A DNA stretch of 64,000 bases from CAYRNY01 sp964425755 (GTDB taxonomy: Bacteria; Chloroflexota; Anaerolineae; Aggregatilineales; Aggregatilineaceae), in assembly GCA_964425755.1 (NCBI GenBank), contig CAYRNY010000006.1, positions 124,001 through 188,000 of the forward strand. Reading direction: 5' to 3'. Position 1 is the stretch's first letter; each line of letters starts with the position of its first letter. The notes under the pieces are model-generated. The model saw only the letters and a program-made list of their open reading frames with translations, was not told where the DNA came from and did no database searches. The position numbers and the translations under genes are program-made. This document shows, piece by piece, positions 17,271-26,384 of the stretch.

Positions 17271-20200
17271 ATGTTGGATTTTTACATGACGCGGCTCGCG
17301 CGCCAGCGTCGCAGACACCGTCAGGCTCGCCGGACCACCGCCCCGCGCGCGTTCCGCTGGATCGGCGCCCTTATCGCCTCCATGGTCGGCATCAGCGTGG
17401 TCGCTGTGCTACTCGCAACGCTCGCGTTCGTGGCAATTTACAATCACTACGCCAGCCAACTGCCCCCACCGGAAGACATCGTCGCCGCCGAAGAGGACGC
17501 GTTCTTAACTTCCGTGCTCTACGACCGGACCGGGCAAACCGTGCTCTACGAAGTGATCGATCCGACCGGCGGTGACCGGCGCTGGGTCAGCATCGACAAT
17601 CTGCCCCAGTATTTCCTGGACGCGACCGTCGCCATTGAAGACACGAGCTTCTACAACAACCCCGGCTTCGACCTGCGCGGCATGCTGCGCGCACTGTGGA
17701 ACAACCTCACGGGCGGGTACATCCAGGGCGGCAGCACGATCACCCAGCAATTGGTACGCAATGTGCTGCTCGATGTTGCCGATCGGCGCGAGATCAGCGT
17801 GGATCGCAAGGTCAAAGAGGTGATCCTCGCGACGGAGATCTCGCGCATTTACAGCAAAGCGCAAATCCTGGAATGGTACGTCAACACAAATCCCTACGGG
17901 GGCCTGGCCTACGGCATTGAGGCCGCCGCGCAGCAGTACTTCAACAAGCCCGCGCGCGACCTGAGCCTCGCGGAAGCGGCCATGCTCGCCGCGATCCCCC
18001 AGTTCCCCCTGCAAAACCCGATCGACAATCCCATCGCCGCCAAACAACGTCAGGAACTGGTCTTGCAGGCGATGGTCAAGGAAGGTTACATCACCCAGGC
18101 ACAAGCCGACAGTGCATCGCGTGAAGTGCTGGTCGTGCAGCCGTTCGCCGAACGCTTCGACATCATCGCGCCGCACTTCGCCACGTATGCCCGCGCTGAA
18201 ACAGAAGCGATCCTCAACGATCTGGGCCTGGACGGACAGCGCCTTGTCACGCGTGGCGGCCTGCGCATCTACACCACGCTGGACCTCGATCTCCAGTTGC
18301 AGGCGGAATGTGTCGCGCGTAGTCACGTCGCGCGGCTGGACGCTGCCGACCCGCAGATCACGTACAACACCAGCATGGGCACGCCCTGCCCCGCGGCCAG
18401 CTACTTGCCACCGCTGCCGGCTGACCTGCAGAACACCGCACGCACTGTCACAAACGCATCCGTGATCGTCCTGCGTGCCGAAACCGGTGAGATCATAAGC
18501 ATGGTCGGCAGCGTCGACTACTGGAATGAGGGCATCCAGGGAAACTACAACGCAGTCTTGGCGCAGCGCCAGCCCGCATCCACCTTCAAACCGTTCGTAT
18601 ATATGGCGGCATTTCTTCAAGGGCCGGTGCCGGGATATCCGAACGGGATCACCGCCGCGACCATGACCTATGATGTGCCAATCACGTTCGACAACGGCGG
18701 GCAACCTTACACCCCGGTCAACATCGACCGCCAGTACCACGGCCCGATGAGCGTGCGCGACGCGTTGGCGAACTCGTACAACGTCCCCCCCGTCCAGATC
18801 GCGAACGTAATCGGGCTGGGACCGATTATTCGCACAGCGCACCGGTTGGGGATCAACTCGTTGACCCAGGCGAGCAACTATGGCCTGTCGCTGGCGCTGG
18901 GCAGTGGCGAGGCGTCACTGCTGGATTTGACTTACGCCTACAACGTCTTCAACACCGGCGGCTACATGATCGGCATGCCGGTATATAAAGACCAGGGCGC
19001 GCCCGGATTCCGCACGCTGAACCCGGTCGCCGTGCTGCGCATCGAGGACGCCGACGGGCGCGTGCTTTGGCAGTACGGCGAAGAAACAGCGACTTACCAG
19101 AAACGCCTCGTGCTGGAACCGGCGCTCGCCTACATCATGACCGACATCCTGGCGGATACCAGCGCACGCGAGCCCGCCTATGGCGAAGGCAACCCGTTGG
19201 AACTTTCACGTCCCGCCGCCGCCAAAACCGGCACCACCAACGACAACCGCGATAGCTGGACCATCGGTTACACGCCGCAGATCGCCACCGGCGTGTGGGT
19301 CGGCAACAACGACAACTCGTCAATGACCGACATCACCGGCATCACCGGCGCGGCTCCAATCTGGCACGCGGTGATGGAATACGTCCACACGCGCGACTCG
19401 CTGCCGCGCCAGGAATGGATCCAGCCGAGCACCGTGACCGAACGCGTCGTGTGCCAGACCTCCGGCTTGCTGCCGACACGTTATTGCCCCCAAACGCGCG
19501 AGCTATTCTACGTCGATCCCACGCTAGGGATCGACACACAGCCTGTGCAGGCCGATACGTATTGGGAAAATTACGCCGTGAACGTCTGTACGGGCCGTCT
19601 GGCAAACGCATCGTCGCCGCCCGCGTGTGTCGAACAGATGGTATTTTTCGATTACCCGCCGGAAGTCCGCGCCTGGGCGCGCGAGACCGGGCAACGCTTC
19701 CCACCATCTGAGTATGATGTCGCCGGGGCAACCTCACCATCCAGCCCGGTCGCGATCATCTCGCCGCCGTTCCTGGCACGTGTGCGAGGCGAAGTCGATA
19801 TTCGCGGCAACGTCAGCGACGAGAATTTCGCATACTACCGGCTGGACTACGGCACGGGCACGCAACCCGATGTGTGGCTGCGAATCCAGACGCAAGGCAA
19901 TGAAGCGGGGCGCGATATTTTGCTTGGATCGTGGGACACCAGCGAGCTGAGCGACGGCGCGGTTTACACGTTGCGGCTGACAATGGTCCGCACGGACAAT
20001 ACGCTCGAAACCGCGTATGTGTCAGTCACGGTCGACAACCGCCCGCCGGTCGTCACGCTGAGCGAACCGGCCCCCGATAGTGCGTACCGTTTAGGTGAAG
20101 ATGTTTATATTCCACTACAAGCCGAACCTGAAGACAACGTGCAGATGGCTTACGTGGAGTTTTACCGGGACGGGGAACTGATCGCCACCGTCGAAGAATG

Positions 20201-20321
20201 GCCCTACACCGCGCGCGCGACCATCGAGGAAGCAGGCACGATCACGTTTTGGGCCACTGCATATGACGCCGCCGGGAACAGCGCCGAATCCGGACCGGTG
20301 ACGGTGCGCGTCGAGCCGTAA
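17271..20321 (+). CDS. class A penicillin-binding protein 1A with C-terminal Ig-like domains
   Basis: 1016 residues. A basic N-terminus and one membrane helix (about 25-55) are followed by a GT51 glycosyltransferase domain with EDTSFYNN (about 122) and QGGSTITQQL (about 153). The transpeptidase domain has STFK (about 437), SYN (about 502) and KTGTT (about 652). It polymerises and crosslinks peptidoglycan at the outer face of the membrane. After the enzyme core, residues about 825-1016 form two Ig-like beta domains (SPVAIISPPFLARVRGEVDI, then PPVVTLSEPAPDSAY), longer than the usual bifunctional PBP and probably wall- or protein-binding. Start 17271 has no clear ribosome site; ATG 17286 is an alternative. 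Confidence 0.95.
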   Translation: MLDFYMTRLARQRRRHRQARRTTAPRAFRWIGALIASMVGISVVAVLLATLAFVAIYNHYASQLPPPEDIVAAEEDAFLTSVLYDRTGQTVLYEVIDPTGGDRRWVSIDNLPQYFLDATVAIEDTSFYNNPGFDLRGMLRALWNNLTGGYIQGGSTITQQLVRNVLLDVADRREISVDRKVKEVILATEISRIYSKAQILEWYVNTNPYGGLAYGIEAAAQQYFNKPARDLSLAEAAMLAAIPQFPLQNPIDNPIAAKQRQELVLQAMVKEGYITQAQADSASREVLVVQPFAERFDIIAPHFATYARAETEAILNDLGLDGQRLVTRGGLRIYTTLDLDLQLQAECVARSHVARLDAADPQITYNTSMGTPCPAASYLPPLPADLQNTARTVTNASVIVLRAETGEIISMVGSVDYWNEGIQGNYNAVLAQRQPASTFKPFVYMAAFLQGPVPGYPNGITAATMTYDVPITFDNGGQPYTPVNIDRQYHGPMSVRDALANSYNVPPVQIANVIGLGPIIRTAHRLGINSLTQASNYGLSLALGSGEASLLDLTYAYNVFNTGGYMIGMPVYKDQGAPGFRTLNPVAVLRIEDADGRVLWQYGEETATYQKRLVLEPALAYIMTDILADTSAREPAYGEGNPLELSRPAAAKTGTTNDNRDSWTIGYTPQIATGVWVGNNDNSSMTDITGITGAAPIWHAVMEYVHTRDSLPRQEWIQPSTVTERVVCQTSGLLPTRYCPQTRELFYVDPTLGIDTQPVQADTYWENYAVNVCTGRLANASSPPACVEQMVFFDYPPEVRAWARETGQRFPPSEYDVAGATSPSSPVAIISPPFLARVRGEVDIRGNVSDENFAYYRLDYGTGTQPDVWLRIQTQGNEAGRDILLGSWDTSELSDGAVYTLRLTMVRTDNTLETAYVSVTVDNRPPVVTLSEPAPDSAYRLGEDVYIPLQAEPEDNVQMAYVEFYRDGELIATVEEWPYTARATIEEAGTITFWATAYDAAGNSAESGPVTVRVEP

Positions 20322-20350
20322 TTGACACCATGCCGGATTCATGATATTAC
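20322..20350 (+). promoter_or_regulatory. promoter of the LysW-like gene
   Basis: A perfect TTGACA begins right after the PBP1A stop codon; 17 nt later is TATTAC (20345-20350). Predicted start is about 32 nt before the ATG at 20390. Confidence 0.6.
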
Positions 20351-20389
20351 GACGGCTACCTTTAGCTATGTTGCGATGTCAGTGAGTAG

Positions 20390-20638
20390 ATGATCATGAA
20401 CGACGACGCGTTCGAACGGAACAAGACCCGCAGTCCTAAAGGCAAACAACGCGCCCGTTGTCCAGCGTGCGGCGCCTGGGTCACCTTGCGTGATACAACC
20501 GAAATCTGGGACCTCGTCAACTGCCCGGAATGCAATACGATGCTGGAGATCGTTGAACTGCGTCCTCCGACGCTGGACTACGCCGACAATGCCGTAGACG
20601 ACTGGGACGAAGATGAGTGGGAGGACGAGTACCACTAA
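20390..20638 (+). CDS. LysW-like zinc-ribbon protein
   Basis: An 82-residue small acidic protein. Four Cys in two CPXC knuckles (Cys24/Cys27 and Cys45/Cys48) form a zinc ribbon, and the strand MLEIVELRPPTLDY closely follows that of LysW, the amino-group carrier of lysine and arginine synthesis in Thermus and archaea. The true LysW C-terminus EDWGE, whose terminal Glu carries the substrate, is absent; this protein ends DEDEWEDEYH. No lysX, argX or other lysine genes are near. It may be a LysW relative with another role, or a generic zinc ribbon. It appears to be monocistronic, with its own promoter. Confidence 0.65.
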   Translation: MIMNDDAFERNKTRSPKGKQRARCPACGAWVTLRDTTEIWDLVNCPECNTMLEIVELRPPTLDYADNAVDDWDEDEWEDEYH

Positions 20639-20952
20639 AATCGCCGATTAAAGTTAAATTACGGGACACTAACCCCGCGTTGGCCTCGGGATCAGGGACG
20701 CTTAACCTGCGCGCACTATGCTTGTACTGCGCTCACGATCCCCATCCCCGACTACGTGAGCAGCCAGGGGCAGTCTTGCGATTGCCCCTTTGTTTTGTGC
20801 CAGCATGGCACTTGATCCTGTAGATCGAGATATTTCTGACAGGTTTCTGACTAATTCACGCCCCAACGACAGCCGATTAATGGCATAATCTACTGTATGC
20901 AAGGCTGCGCCTGGCCCATACGCCGCTGCACAAGTGACAGTGAGGTGAAGGA
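20639..20952. other. 314-nt intergenic region
   Basis: Contains a terminator (20766-20798) and, near 20833-20850, a direct repeat of TTTCTGAC spaced 11 nt. A CATAAT near 20884 could be a -10 for the following gene, without a good -35. I see no gene here. Confidence 0.45.
20766..20798 (+). terminator. terminator after the LysW-like gene
   Basis: AGGGGCA/TGCCCCT stem, 10-nt loop, followed by TTGTTTTG; about 130 nt past the stop. Confidence 0.6.
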
Positions 20953-23016
20953 ATGAAACGATTGCACCGGGTCTTAATGATAGCATTGATCGCCGTCCTC
21001 GTGAGCGTGTCCGGCGTGCCAGGCGCGCTGGCACAGGATGGCGACGACGAGGAGGCTTTCACGTACGCAGGAACCGTTAACGCACCGGACTTCCCAGCCG
21101 GCGCGGATTGGATCAACGCAAGCGCGCCGATCAGTGTCCAGGACTTGCGCGGCAAAATTGTGCTGCTGGACTTCTGGACTTACGGCTGCATCAACTGCAT
21201 TCATGTGATCCCTGAACTCAAGCAGCTCGAACGCGAGTACGCGGACGAACTGGTCGTCATCGGCGTTCACTCGGCCAAGTTCGACAACGAAGGTGAGACC
21301 GAAAACATCCGCCGCATCGTGCGCCGCTACGAAGTCGAGCACCCGGTCCTGAATGACCACGATTTCACCGTGTGGAGCCAGTATGCAGTCCGCGCCTGGC
21401 CGACCTTCATGGTGATCGATCCGAACGGCAAGGTCGTCGGCCAGATGTCCGGTGAGCCACTCTACCCGCGCATGCAACCGATCATCGAGACGATGGTCGA
21501 GGAATACGGCGCGGCAGGGTTGCTGAACCGCGAGCCGCTGCCGCAGTGGCAGCCCGAACGCGTCGAACACACCGCCCCGCTGCGGTTCCCCGGCAAGGTG
21601 CTGGCAGATACCGCTGGCAACCGCCTGTTCATCGCGGACAGCAACAACAACCGGATCGTGATCGCGGCGCTGGACGGCTACGAAGTTCTGGATATCATCG
21701 GCTCCGGTGATGCTGGCCTGGTCAACGGAGATTTCCAGGACGCGCAGTTCTTCCGCCCGCAGGGGCTGGCGCTGGTGGAGAACACGCTCTATGTCGCGGA
21801 TACCGAAAACCACGCGATCCGCGCGGTGGACCTGGAGACACGCACCGTGACGACCGTCGCAGGGACCGGCGAACTGGGCTACAATCGCGATCGCGGCGGC
21901 CCGGGACCGGACATGACGCTTAATTCCCCCTGGGACCTCGTCGCGCACGCGGGCAAGCTGTACATCGCGATGGCCGGTCCACACCAGTTGTGGGTCTACG
22001 ATATCGCGACGGGCGAAGTCGGCCCTTACGCCGGGACCGGGCGCGAAGCGCTGGTCGACGGGAAGCTCGACGAGGCCGCGCTGAACCAACCCAGCGGCAT
22101 CGACACGGATGGCGAGAAACTCTACTTCGCCGACGCGGAAGCAAGCGCGATCCGCAGCGCCAGCCTGGACCCTGACGGGGACGTGACCACCATCGTGGGC
22201 ACCGGCCTGTTTGACTTTGGCGATCGTGACGGCGTGGGGGATGAGGTCTTGCTGCAACACCCGCTCGGCATCACCGTTGCCCCAGATGGTTATCTCTACA
22301 TCGCCGACACGTACAACAACAAGATCAAACGCATCGATCCAGAAACCCGCGAAAGCGTCTCGTTCCTCGGCACGGGTGACGAAGGGTTCGCTGACGGTGA
22401 GACCGCGCAGTTCTATGAGCCGGGCGGGATTGATTACGCGGACGGCAAGCTTTACATTGCGGACACCAACAATCACGCGATCCGCGTCGTGGACCTGGCC
22501 GACAAAACCGTGACCACGGTCGCATTCCCGAACGCCGAGCGCCTGATCGCCATCAACGATCCCGCCGGCGCTGCAAATGACTTCGACAGCACGTTCGGGG
22601 CCAGCCCGTTGATGCAGGAAGACGCCATCGCCATGCCGCCGCAGACCGTGCGCGCGGGCGAAGGGACGATCCGGATTCATGCCAACATGCCGGAAGGTTA
22701 CAAGCTGAACGGCCAGGCTCCCTTTACCGCGATCTGGCCCGAAAACAGCGTGGCGCAAGTGCCTGAGGAATACCGTGACTATCGCGAACTTCTGCCAGAT
22801 TTGCCGGTCGAGATCCCTGTGACGCTTCGGGAAGGCCAGACCGAACTGGCGGTGAATCTGACGATCTACTGGTGCGAGGCGGTCAACGAGACGTTGTGCT
22901 TTGTCGATCGCTCGACACTGGTGGTCCCGCTAACCGTCACAGCGGGCGCTGGCGATTCGACGGTGATCTTCGAGCGCGAGCTCGTGCCGCCGACGATTGA
23001 AGACACACTGGGCTAA
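20953..23016 (+). CDS. exported thioredoxin-like / NHL-repeat protein (NHLRC2-like)
   Basis: 687 residues. The N-terminus is a signal peptide (MKRLHRVLMIALIAVLVSV, ending near GALA). Residues about 55-185 are a TlpA-like thioredoxin domain with the active site C-I-N-C at about 79-82, preceded by LLDFWTYG. A six-bladed NHL beta-propeller follows (about 200-530), with repeated GLALVENTLYVADTENHAIR-type blades. The last 130 residues form a beta domain. The same three-part order and CINC motif occur in animal NHLRC2 and its bacterial relatives. It is predicted to act outside the membrane; redox activity is inferred from the CXXC, and its partner is unknown. Not in an operon. Confidence 0.88.
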   Translation: MKRLHRVLMIALIAVLVSVSGVPGALAQDGDDEEAFTYAGTVNAPDFPAGADWINASAPISVQDLRGKIVLLDFWTYGCINCIHVIPELKQLEREYADELVVIGVHSAKFDNEGETENIRRIVRRYEVEHPVLNDHDFTVWSQYAVRAWPTFMVIDPNGKVVGQMSGEPLYPRMQPIIETMVEEYGAAGLLNREPLPQWQPERVEHTAPLRFPGKVLADTAGNRLFIADSNNNRIVIAALDGYEVLDIIGSGDAGLVNGDFQDAQFFRPQGLALVENTLYVADTENHAIRAVDLETRTVTTVAGTGELGYNRDRGGPGPDMTLNSPWDLVAHAGKLYIAMAGPHQLWVYDIATGEVGPYAGTGREALVDGKLDEAALNQPSGIDTDGEKLYFADAEASAIRSASLDPDGDVTTIVGTGLFDFGDRDGVGDEVLLQHPLGITVAPDGYLYIADTYNNKIKRIDPETRESVSFLGTGDEGFADGETAQFYEPGGIDYADGKLYIADTNNHAIRVVDLADKTVTTVAFPNAERLIAINDPAGAANDFDSTFGASPLMQEDAIAMPPQTVRAGEGTIRIHANMPEGYKLNGQAPFTAIWPENSVAQVPEEYRDYRELLPDLPVEIPVTLREGQTELAVNLTIYWCEAVNETLCFVDRSTLVVPLTVTAGAGDSTVIFERELVPPTIEDTLG

Positions 23017-23045
23017 GCCGCCAGCCTGCCAATACACAATAAAGA

Positions 23046-23083
23046 AACGGGGCGACGCTTTAGCGGATCGCCCCGTTGTCGTT
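23046..23083. terminator. bidirectional terminator
   Basis: Perfect 10-bp stem AACGGGGCGA/TCGCCCCGTT, 12-nt loop, between convergent genes. T-rich on both strands (plus: TTGTCGTT; minus: TTTCTTTATT). Confidence 0.75.
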
Positions 23084-23115
23084 CAACATGTGAATGTTCC
23101 AAGCGGCGTGGCGTG

Positions 23116-23778
23116 TCAATTCCCTTGTCGTGAGACATGCGCGACGGGCTCCGCAACCACGATCAAGCGCCCTAAGTACGTCTCGTTGTCCCAATCCCAG
23201 TCGGTGCAGGTGATCAGCGTCACGCGGTCCTTGCCATCCTGTGTCACCCACGACATATCGTACGGATCGACACGCTCGATCTGCGTCACCTGATAGTGTT
23301 CTTCCCGTTCGCCTTCGCTCAAAATCACCCGATCGCCGGTTTTGGCCTCGAAGAGATGCGCGAACGGCCCTGGCGCGCCGGACCAGGTCTCAACATGCCC
23401 CGCCAACACAATGTTGCCTCCGGCATCGTCAAACCAGCTTGTCCCCACCAGATGGCCGACCGAATCCCCTAAATGGCGCGTTTCCCAGGTCCCGCGCACG
23501 CGCCCCGCCGGGACGATCGGCGCGCTCATCGACGCGCCCGGAAAAGCGATCAGGCGTGGGGGCCTGCTCGTGTCAGGGGTGAGAGTGGGCAGCGTGTCGC
23601 GAACCGGGGTCGGCGGTGGCGTGTTAAGCACCGTGACAGACACACCGCCGGAAACACCCACGCCAGGGAACAACGTCATGCTGAGCCGCCAGACAGCAAA
23701 CCCCAACACGATAATCTCAACTGTGAGCATGAAACAACTGCGGCGTGTAAACGCCCAACGATGTCGTGAACGAATCAC
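23116..23778 (-). CDS. sortase-family transpeptidase
   Basis: About 220 residues. One N-terminal membrane helix (CFMLTVEIIVLGFAVWRL) is followed by a Pro/Thr-rich linker and the sortase beta-barrel. The catalytic triad is visible: His128 in VLAGHVETW, Cys191 in TLITCTDWDW and Arg204 in YLGRLIVV. Sortases cleave a sorting signal and link the protein to the wall or a pilin. The class is not certain; no LPXTG-type substrate is adjacent. The GTG at 23778 has GGGGGAG five bases upstream, better placed than the GTG at 23784. A TATAAT at 23820-23815 (minus) is its likely -10. Confidence 0.9.
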   Translation of the reverse strand: MIRSRHRWAFTRRSCFMLTVEIIVLGFAVWRLSMTLFPGVGVSGGVSVTVLNTPPPTPVRDTLPTLTPDTSRPPRLIAFPGASMSAPIVPAGRVRGTWETRHLGDSVGHLVGTSWFDDAGGNIVLAGHVETWSGAPGPFAHLFEAKTGDRVILSEGEREEHYQVTQIERVDPYDMSWVTQDGKDRVTLITCTDWDWDNETYLGRLIVVAEPVAHVSRQGN

Positions 23779-23887
23779 GGACACTCCCCCGGCACGTGTG
23801 TGTTCTCAGCCTTGATTATAACGTTTTCAAAGCGAATTTCATCCCGAAAAAGAAATGAATTTGCCGGACCAGCACATACGCAATGCG

Positions 23888-26299
23888 TCAACCCAGCGTC
23901 ACGCGGATCGTATGCGTCCGGTCCGGCTCCAGCACGGGGACAACATCCCCCGCGATCGGCTCGCCGTTGACCTCAAGCCGGTAAACCCCCCGGTTGACGT
24001 GCTGCGGATTGGACACATGAATCTGGTATGTCGCACCGCGAAACTGTCGCGTCACGCTGAAGCTGTCCCAGCGTTGCGGGATGCATGGATCGATGCGCAG
24101 CCCGGTATAGGTGGGCCGGACGCCTAATATCCACTGCGTCGCCGCCTGGTACACCCATGACGCCGTGCCAGACAGCCAGCTATTGCGCCCCAGGCCGAAT
24201 TGCGGATGTTCATCGCCCAGGATGTTCTGCGCGTACACATACGGCTCCAGCTCGTAGCGGTCGATCATGTTGTTCTTGGCTGCCGGGTTGATCTGCTCGT
24301 AATACTGGAACGCGCGATCGCCGTTGCCTAACATTGTCTCCGCGATGATCACCCAGGGGTTCGCGTGCAGGAAGATCCCCCCGTTCTCCTTCGCACCCGG
24401 CGGATACGTGCTCACACCGCCGATCGCCGGATCGTACCGGTCATAGCCCGGCGTGCTGAGCTTGATCCCGTGCGCGGTATTCAAGCGCTGCTTGACCGAA
24501 TCCAGCGCCTGGCGCGCGCGGTCTTCAGGCGCAAAGCCCGCAAGTACCGGCCAGGACTGGGCGTTGACGAAAATCTGCCCCGCGTCGTTCGTGTGCGAGC
24601 CGATCGGTTTCCCGTGCGCGTCGAAGTACCGGATGTACCATGCGCCATCCCAGGCATACCGGTTGACACGTTCGCGCATCTCGTCGAAATACGCCGTGTA
24701 CTCGGCTGCGCGCGCGTCATCTTCCATAAACGCGGCCAGTTCGATCATCTCGCGCAGTGCCCGCCCGTACAGGCTGGCCGTGAACAACGACTCGGCCCCT
24801 TCAGAAAGATTTACGGTGTCGTTCCAATCCGCAAAACCTGCCAGCGGCAGCCCGTGCGCACCGGTATGCTCCCGCGTGAATGCGATCCCGCGTTGGATGT
24901 GCTCCAGCACGGAGCCTGTCTCAAGCGGCTGCCCGTGTTTGTCCTTGTCGTAAAAGGGGATCGTGTGATCGAGAAACGCGACGTCGCCCGTCTCTTTGAT
25001 GTACGCAGCGATCGCCAGGATCGCCCACAGGTGATCGTCACTGTAATATTGCGGGCGATCCGGCTCAAACCGCGCGTCGCCCATTGTCGCTTCCATGCTC
25101 AGCGGGTTGAACTGGTGCATCGTGCAGCCCGAACGCAGTTGCGTGTGCAGAAGCTGCGTGAGCAACGCTTTCGCTTCGTCGGGGATGTGCGCGATCACGC
25201 CCATCACGTCCTGGGCGCTGTCACGGAACCCCATCCCACGCGCGCCGAGTCCTAACTGGTACAGCGAGAGGTAACGCGACCAGTTCTTGGTGATGTAGCA
25301 CTGGCGTGGATGGTGCGCGTTGAGCATACTGTCCATCCCGCCTGCGGGCGTTTCCACCTGCAGCGTCAACAGGTAACTGTGCCAGAACGCTTCGAGCGCG
25401 GTGAACGCAGCATCCACCACTGCCTCGTTCCAAAACCGCTCGATATCGTCCAGCGTCTCCGCGTCCAACTGCGCCACCTGCCCCAACTGCGTGATCAAGC
25501 GCCTGGATTCGCCGGGGGCCAGTTCGCCTAACGGGACCAGCAGCGCGCCGATGTTATCGCCGCGCAGCGCCTCGTAGTTGCTCAGCGACGGTTCGTGCAA
25601 AGCCAGCGGATCGGCCCAGGTGCCGTATTCGTTAGCGCCCAAGAAACGCCGGCGGTCGGTTTCGAACGAGTCAACCGGCAGGTTGCAGGTCAGGTAGTTG
25701 ACCTGCCGGTCCTTATTCATAAACGGATACTGCGTCACGATCAACCGCTCGTTGTAGGTGCGCGCCGCGCTTTGCATCGTCTGGGGTATCCAGTCGGCGT
25801 TGGTAAGCTGTTTGAGCGCGTCGAAATGTGAATACTCCACAACCGGGACGGCGTCGATCGTCTGCGCCGTGCCGGAGATGTTCGTCACGCGGATGTCACG
25901 CACCAGGCGTGATTCGCCGAGTGGGACGAAGATCGTCGCCTCGGTACGGATGCCGTAAAACTCCGACACAATCCGCGTGTAGCCCATGCCGACGTGACAT
26001 TCATAGCGATCGTATGCATCCAGGGTCGGCACGAAATACGGCGAGAAAACCGTGTAGCCATCGCCCGTGTGAACGCGCAGATACAACGTCGTGCCCTTGA
26101 ACGCAGACGCGGGAAGCTGCGGGATGTACTTGGTGATGCGATTCAGTGCCGGGTCGCCCTTGCAGATCAGTGCCCCGCCGGTGTGGTCGAGGAGCCCACC
26201 GAAAGCCAGCGTCCCTACGTAGTTGATCCACTTGACCGGCGTCTTAGGGTTGGTGATCACGTATTCGCGCCGTGCATCGTCAAAATAACCGTACTGCAT
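23888..26299 (-). CDS. GH94 disaccharide phosphorylase (cellobiose/chitobiose phosphorylase-like)
   Basis: 803 residues. It starts MQYGYFDDARREYVITNP, the usual GH94 beginning, with GGAGGG directly upstream of the ATG at 26299; codons upstream to 26374 do not match the family. The catalytic Asp491 is in GFADWNDTVNL, equivalent to Asp490 of Cellvibrio gilvus cellobiose phosphorylase. The C-terminal region has LRIDPCIPQRWDSF, typical of GH94. The enzyme would phosphorolyse a beta-linked disaccharide to a sugar-1-phosphate plus free sugar in the cytosol. Cellobiose, diacetylchitobiose or laminaribiose cannot be told apart here. It lies 85 nt downstream of the MFS gene on the same strand, a possible uptake-breakdown pair. 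Confidence 0.9.
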   Translation of the reverse strand: MQYGYFDDARREYVITNPKTPVKWINYVGTLAFGGLLDHTGGALICKGDPALNRITKYIPQLPASAFKGTTLYLRVHTGDGYTVFSPYFVPTLDAYDRYECHVGMGYTRIVSEFYGIRTEATIFVPLGESRLVRDIRVTNISGTAQTIDAVPVVEYSHFDALKQLTNADWIPQTMQSAARTYNERLIVTQYPFMNKDRQVNYLTCNLPVDSFETDRRRFLGANEYGTWADPLALHEPSLSNYEALRGDNIGALLVPLGELAPGESRRLITQLGQVAQLDAETLDDIERFWNEAVVDAAFTALEAFWHSYLLTLQVETPAGGMDSMLNAHHPRQCYITKNWSRYLSLYQLGLGARGMGFRDSAQDVMGVIAHIPDEAKALLTQLLHTQLRSGCTMHQFNPLSMEATMGDARFEPDRPQYYSDDHLWAILAIAAYIKETGDVAFLDHTIPFYDKDKHGQPLETGSVLEHIQRGIAFTREHTGAHGLPLAGFADWNDTVNLSEGAESLFTASLYGRALREMIELAAFMEDDARAAEYTAYFDEMRERVNRYAWDGAWYIRYFDAHGKPIGSHTNDAGQIFVNAQSWPVLAGFAPEDRARQALDSVKQRLNTAHGIKLSTPGYDRYDPAIGGVSTYPPGAKENGGIFLHANPWVIIAETMLGNGDRAFQYYEQINPAAKNNMIDRYELEPYVYAQNILGDEHPQFGLGRNSWLSGTASWVYQAATQWILGVRPTYTGLRIDPCIPQRWDSFSVTRQFRGATYQIHVSNPQHVNRGVYRLEVNGEPIAGDVVPVLEPDRTHTIRVTLG

Positions 26300-26384
26300 C
26301 AGGCCCTCCGCAAAAAGGCTAATTCGCTGTCCGCGATAAGTCTTATGTTCAGGCAGCCGTGCGACTGGCAGCACCTGACGTGCG

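Noticed and set aside
17505..18842. 445-codon open frame opposite the PBP1A gene
   Set aside because: Antisense shadow; the plus strand encodes catalytic GT51 and transpeptidase motifs over the same bases.
20974..22758. 594-codon open frame on the minus strand opposite the thioredoxin/NHL gene
   Set aside because: A shadow of a GC-rich coding frame; no recognisable motif, and the plus-strand protein has clear domains.
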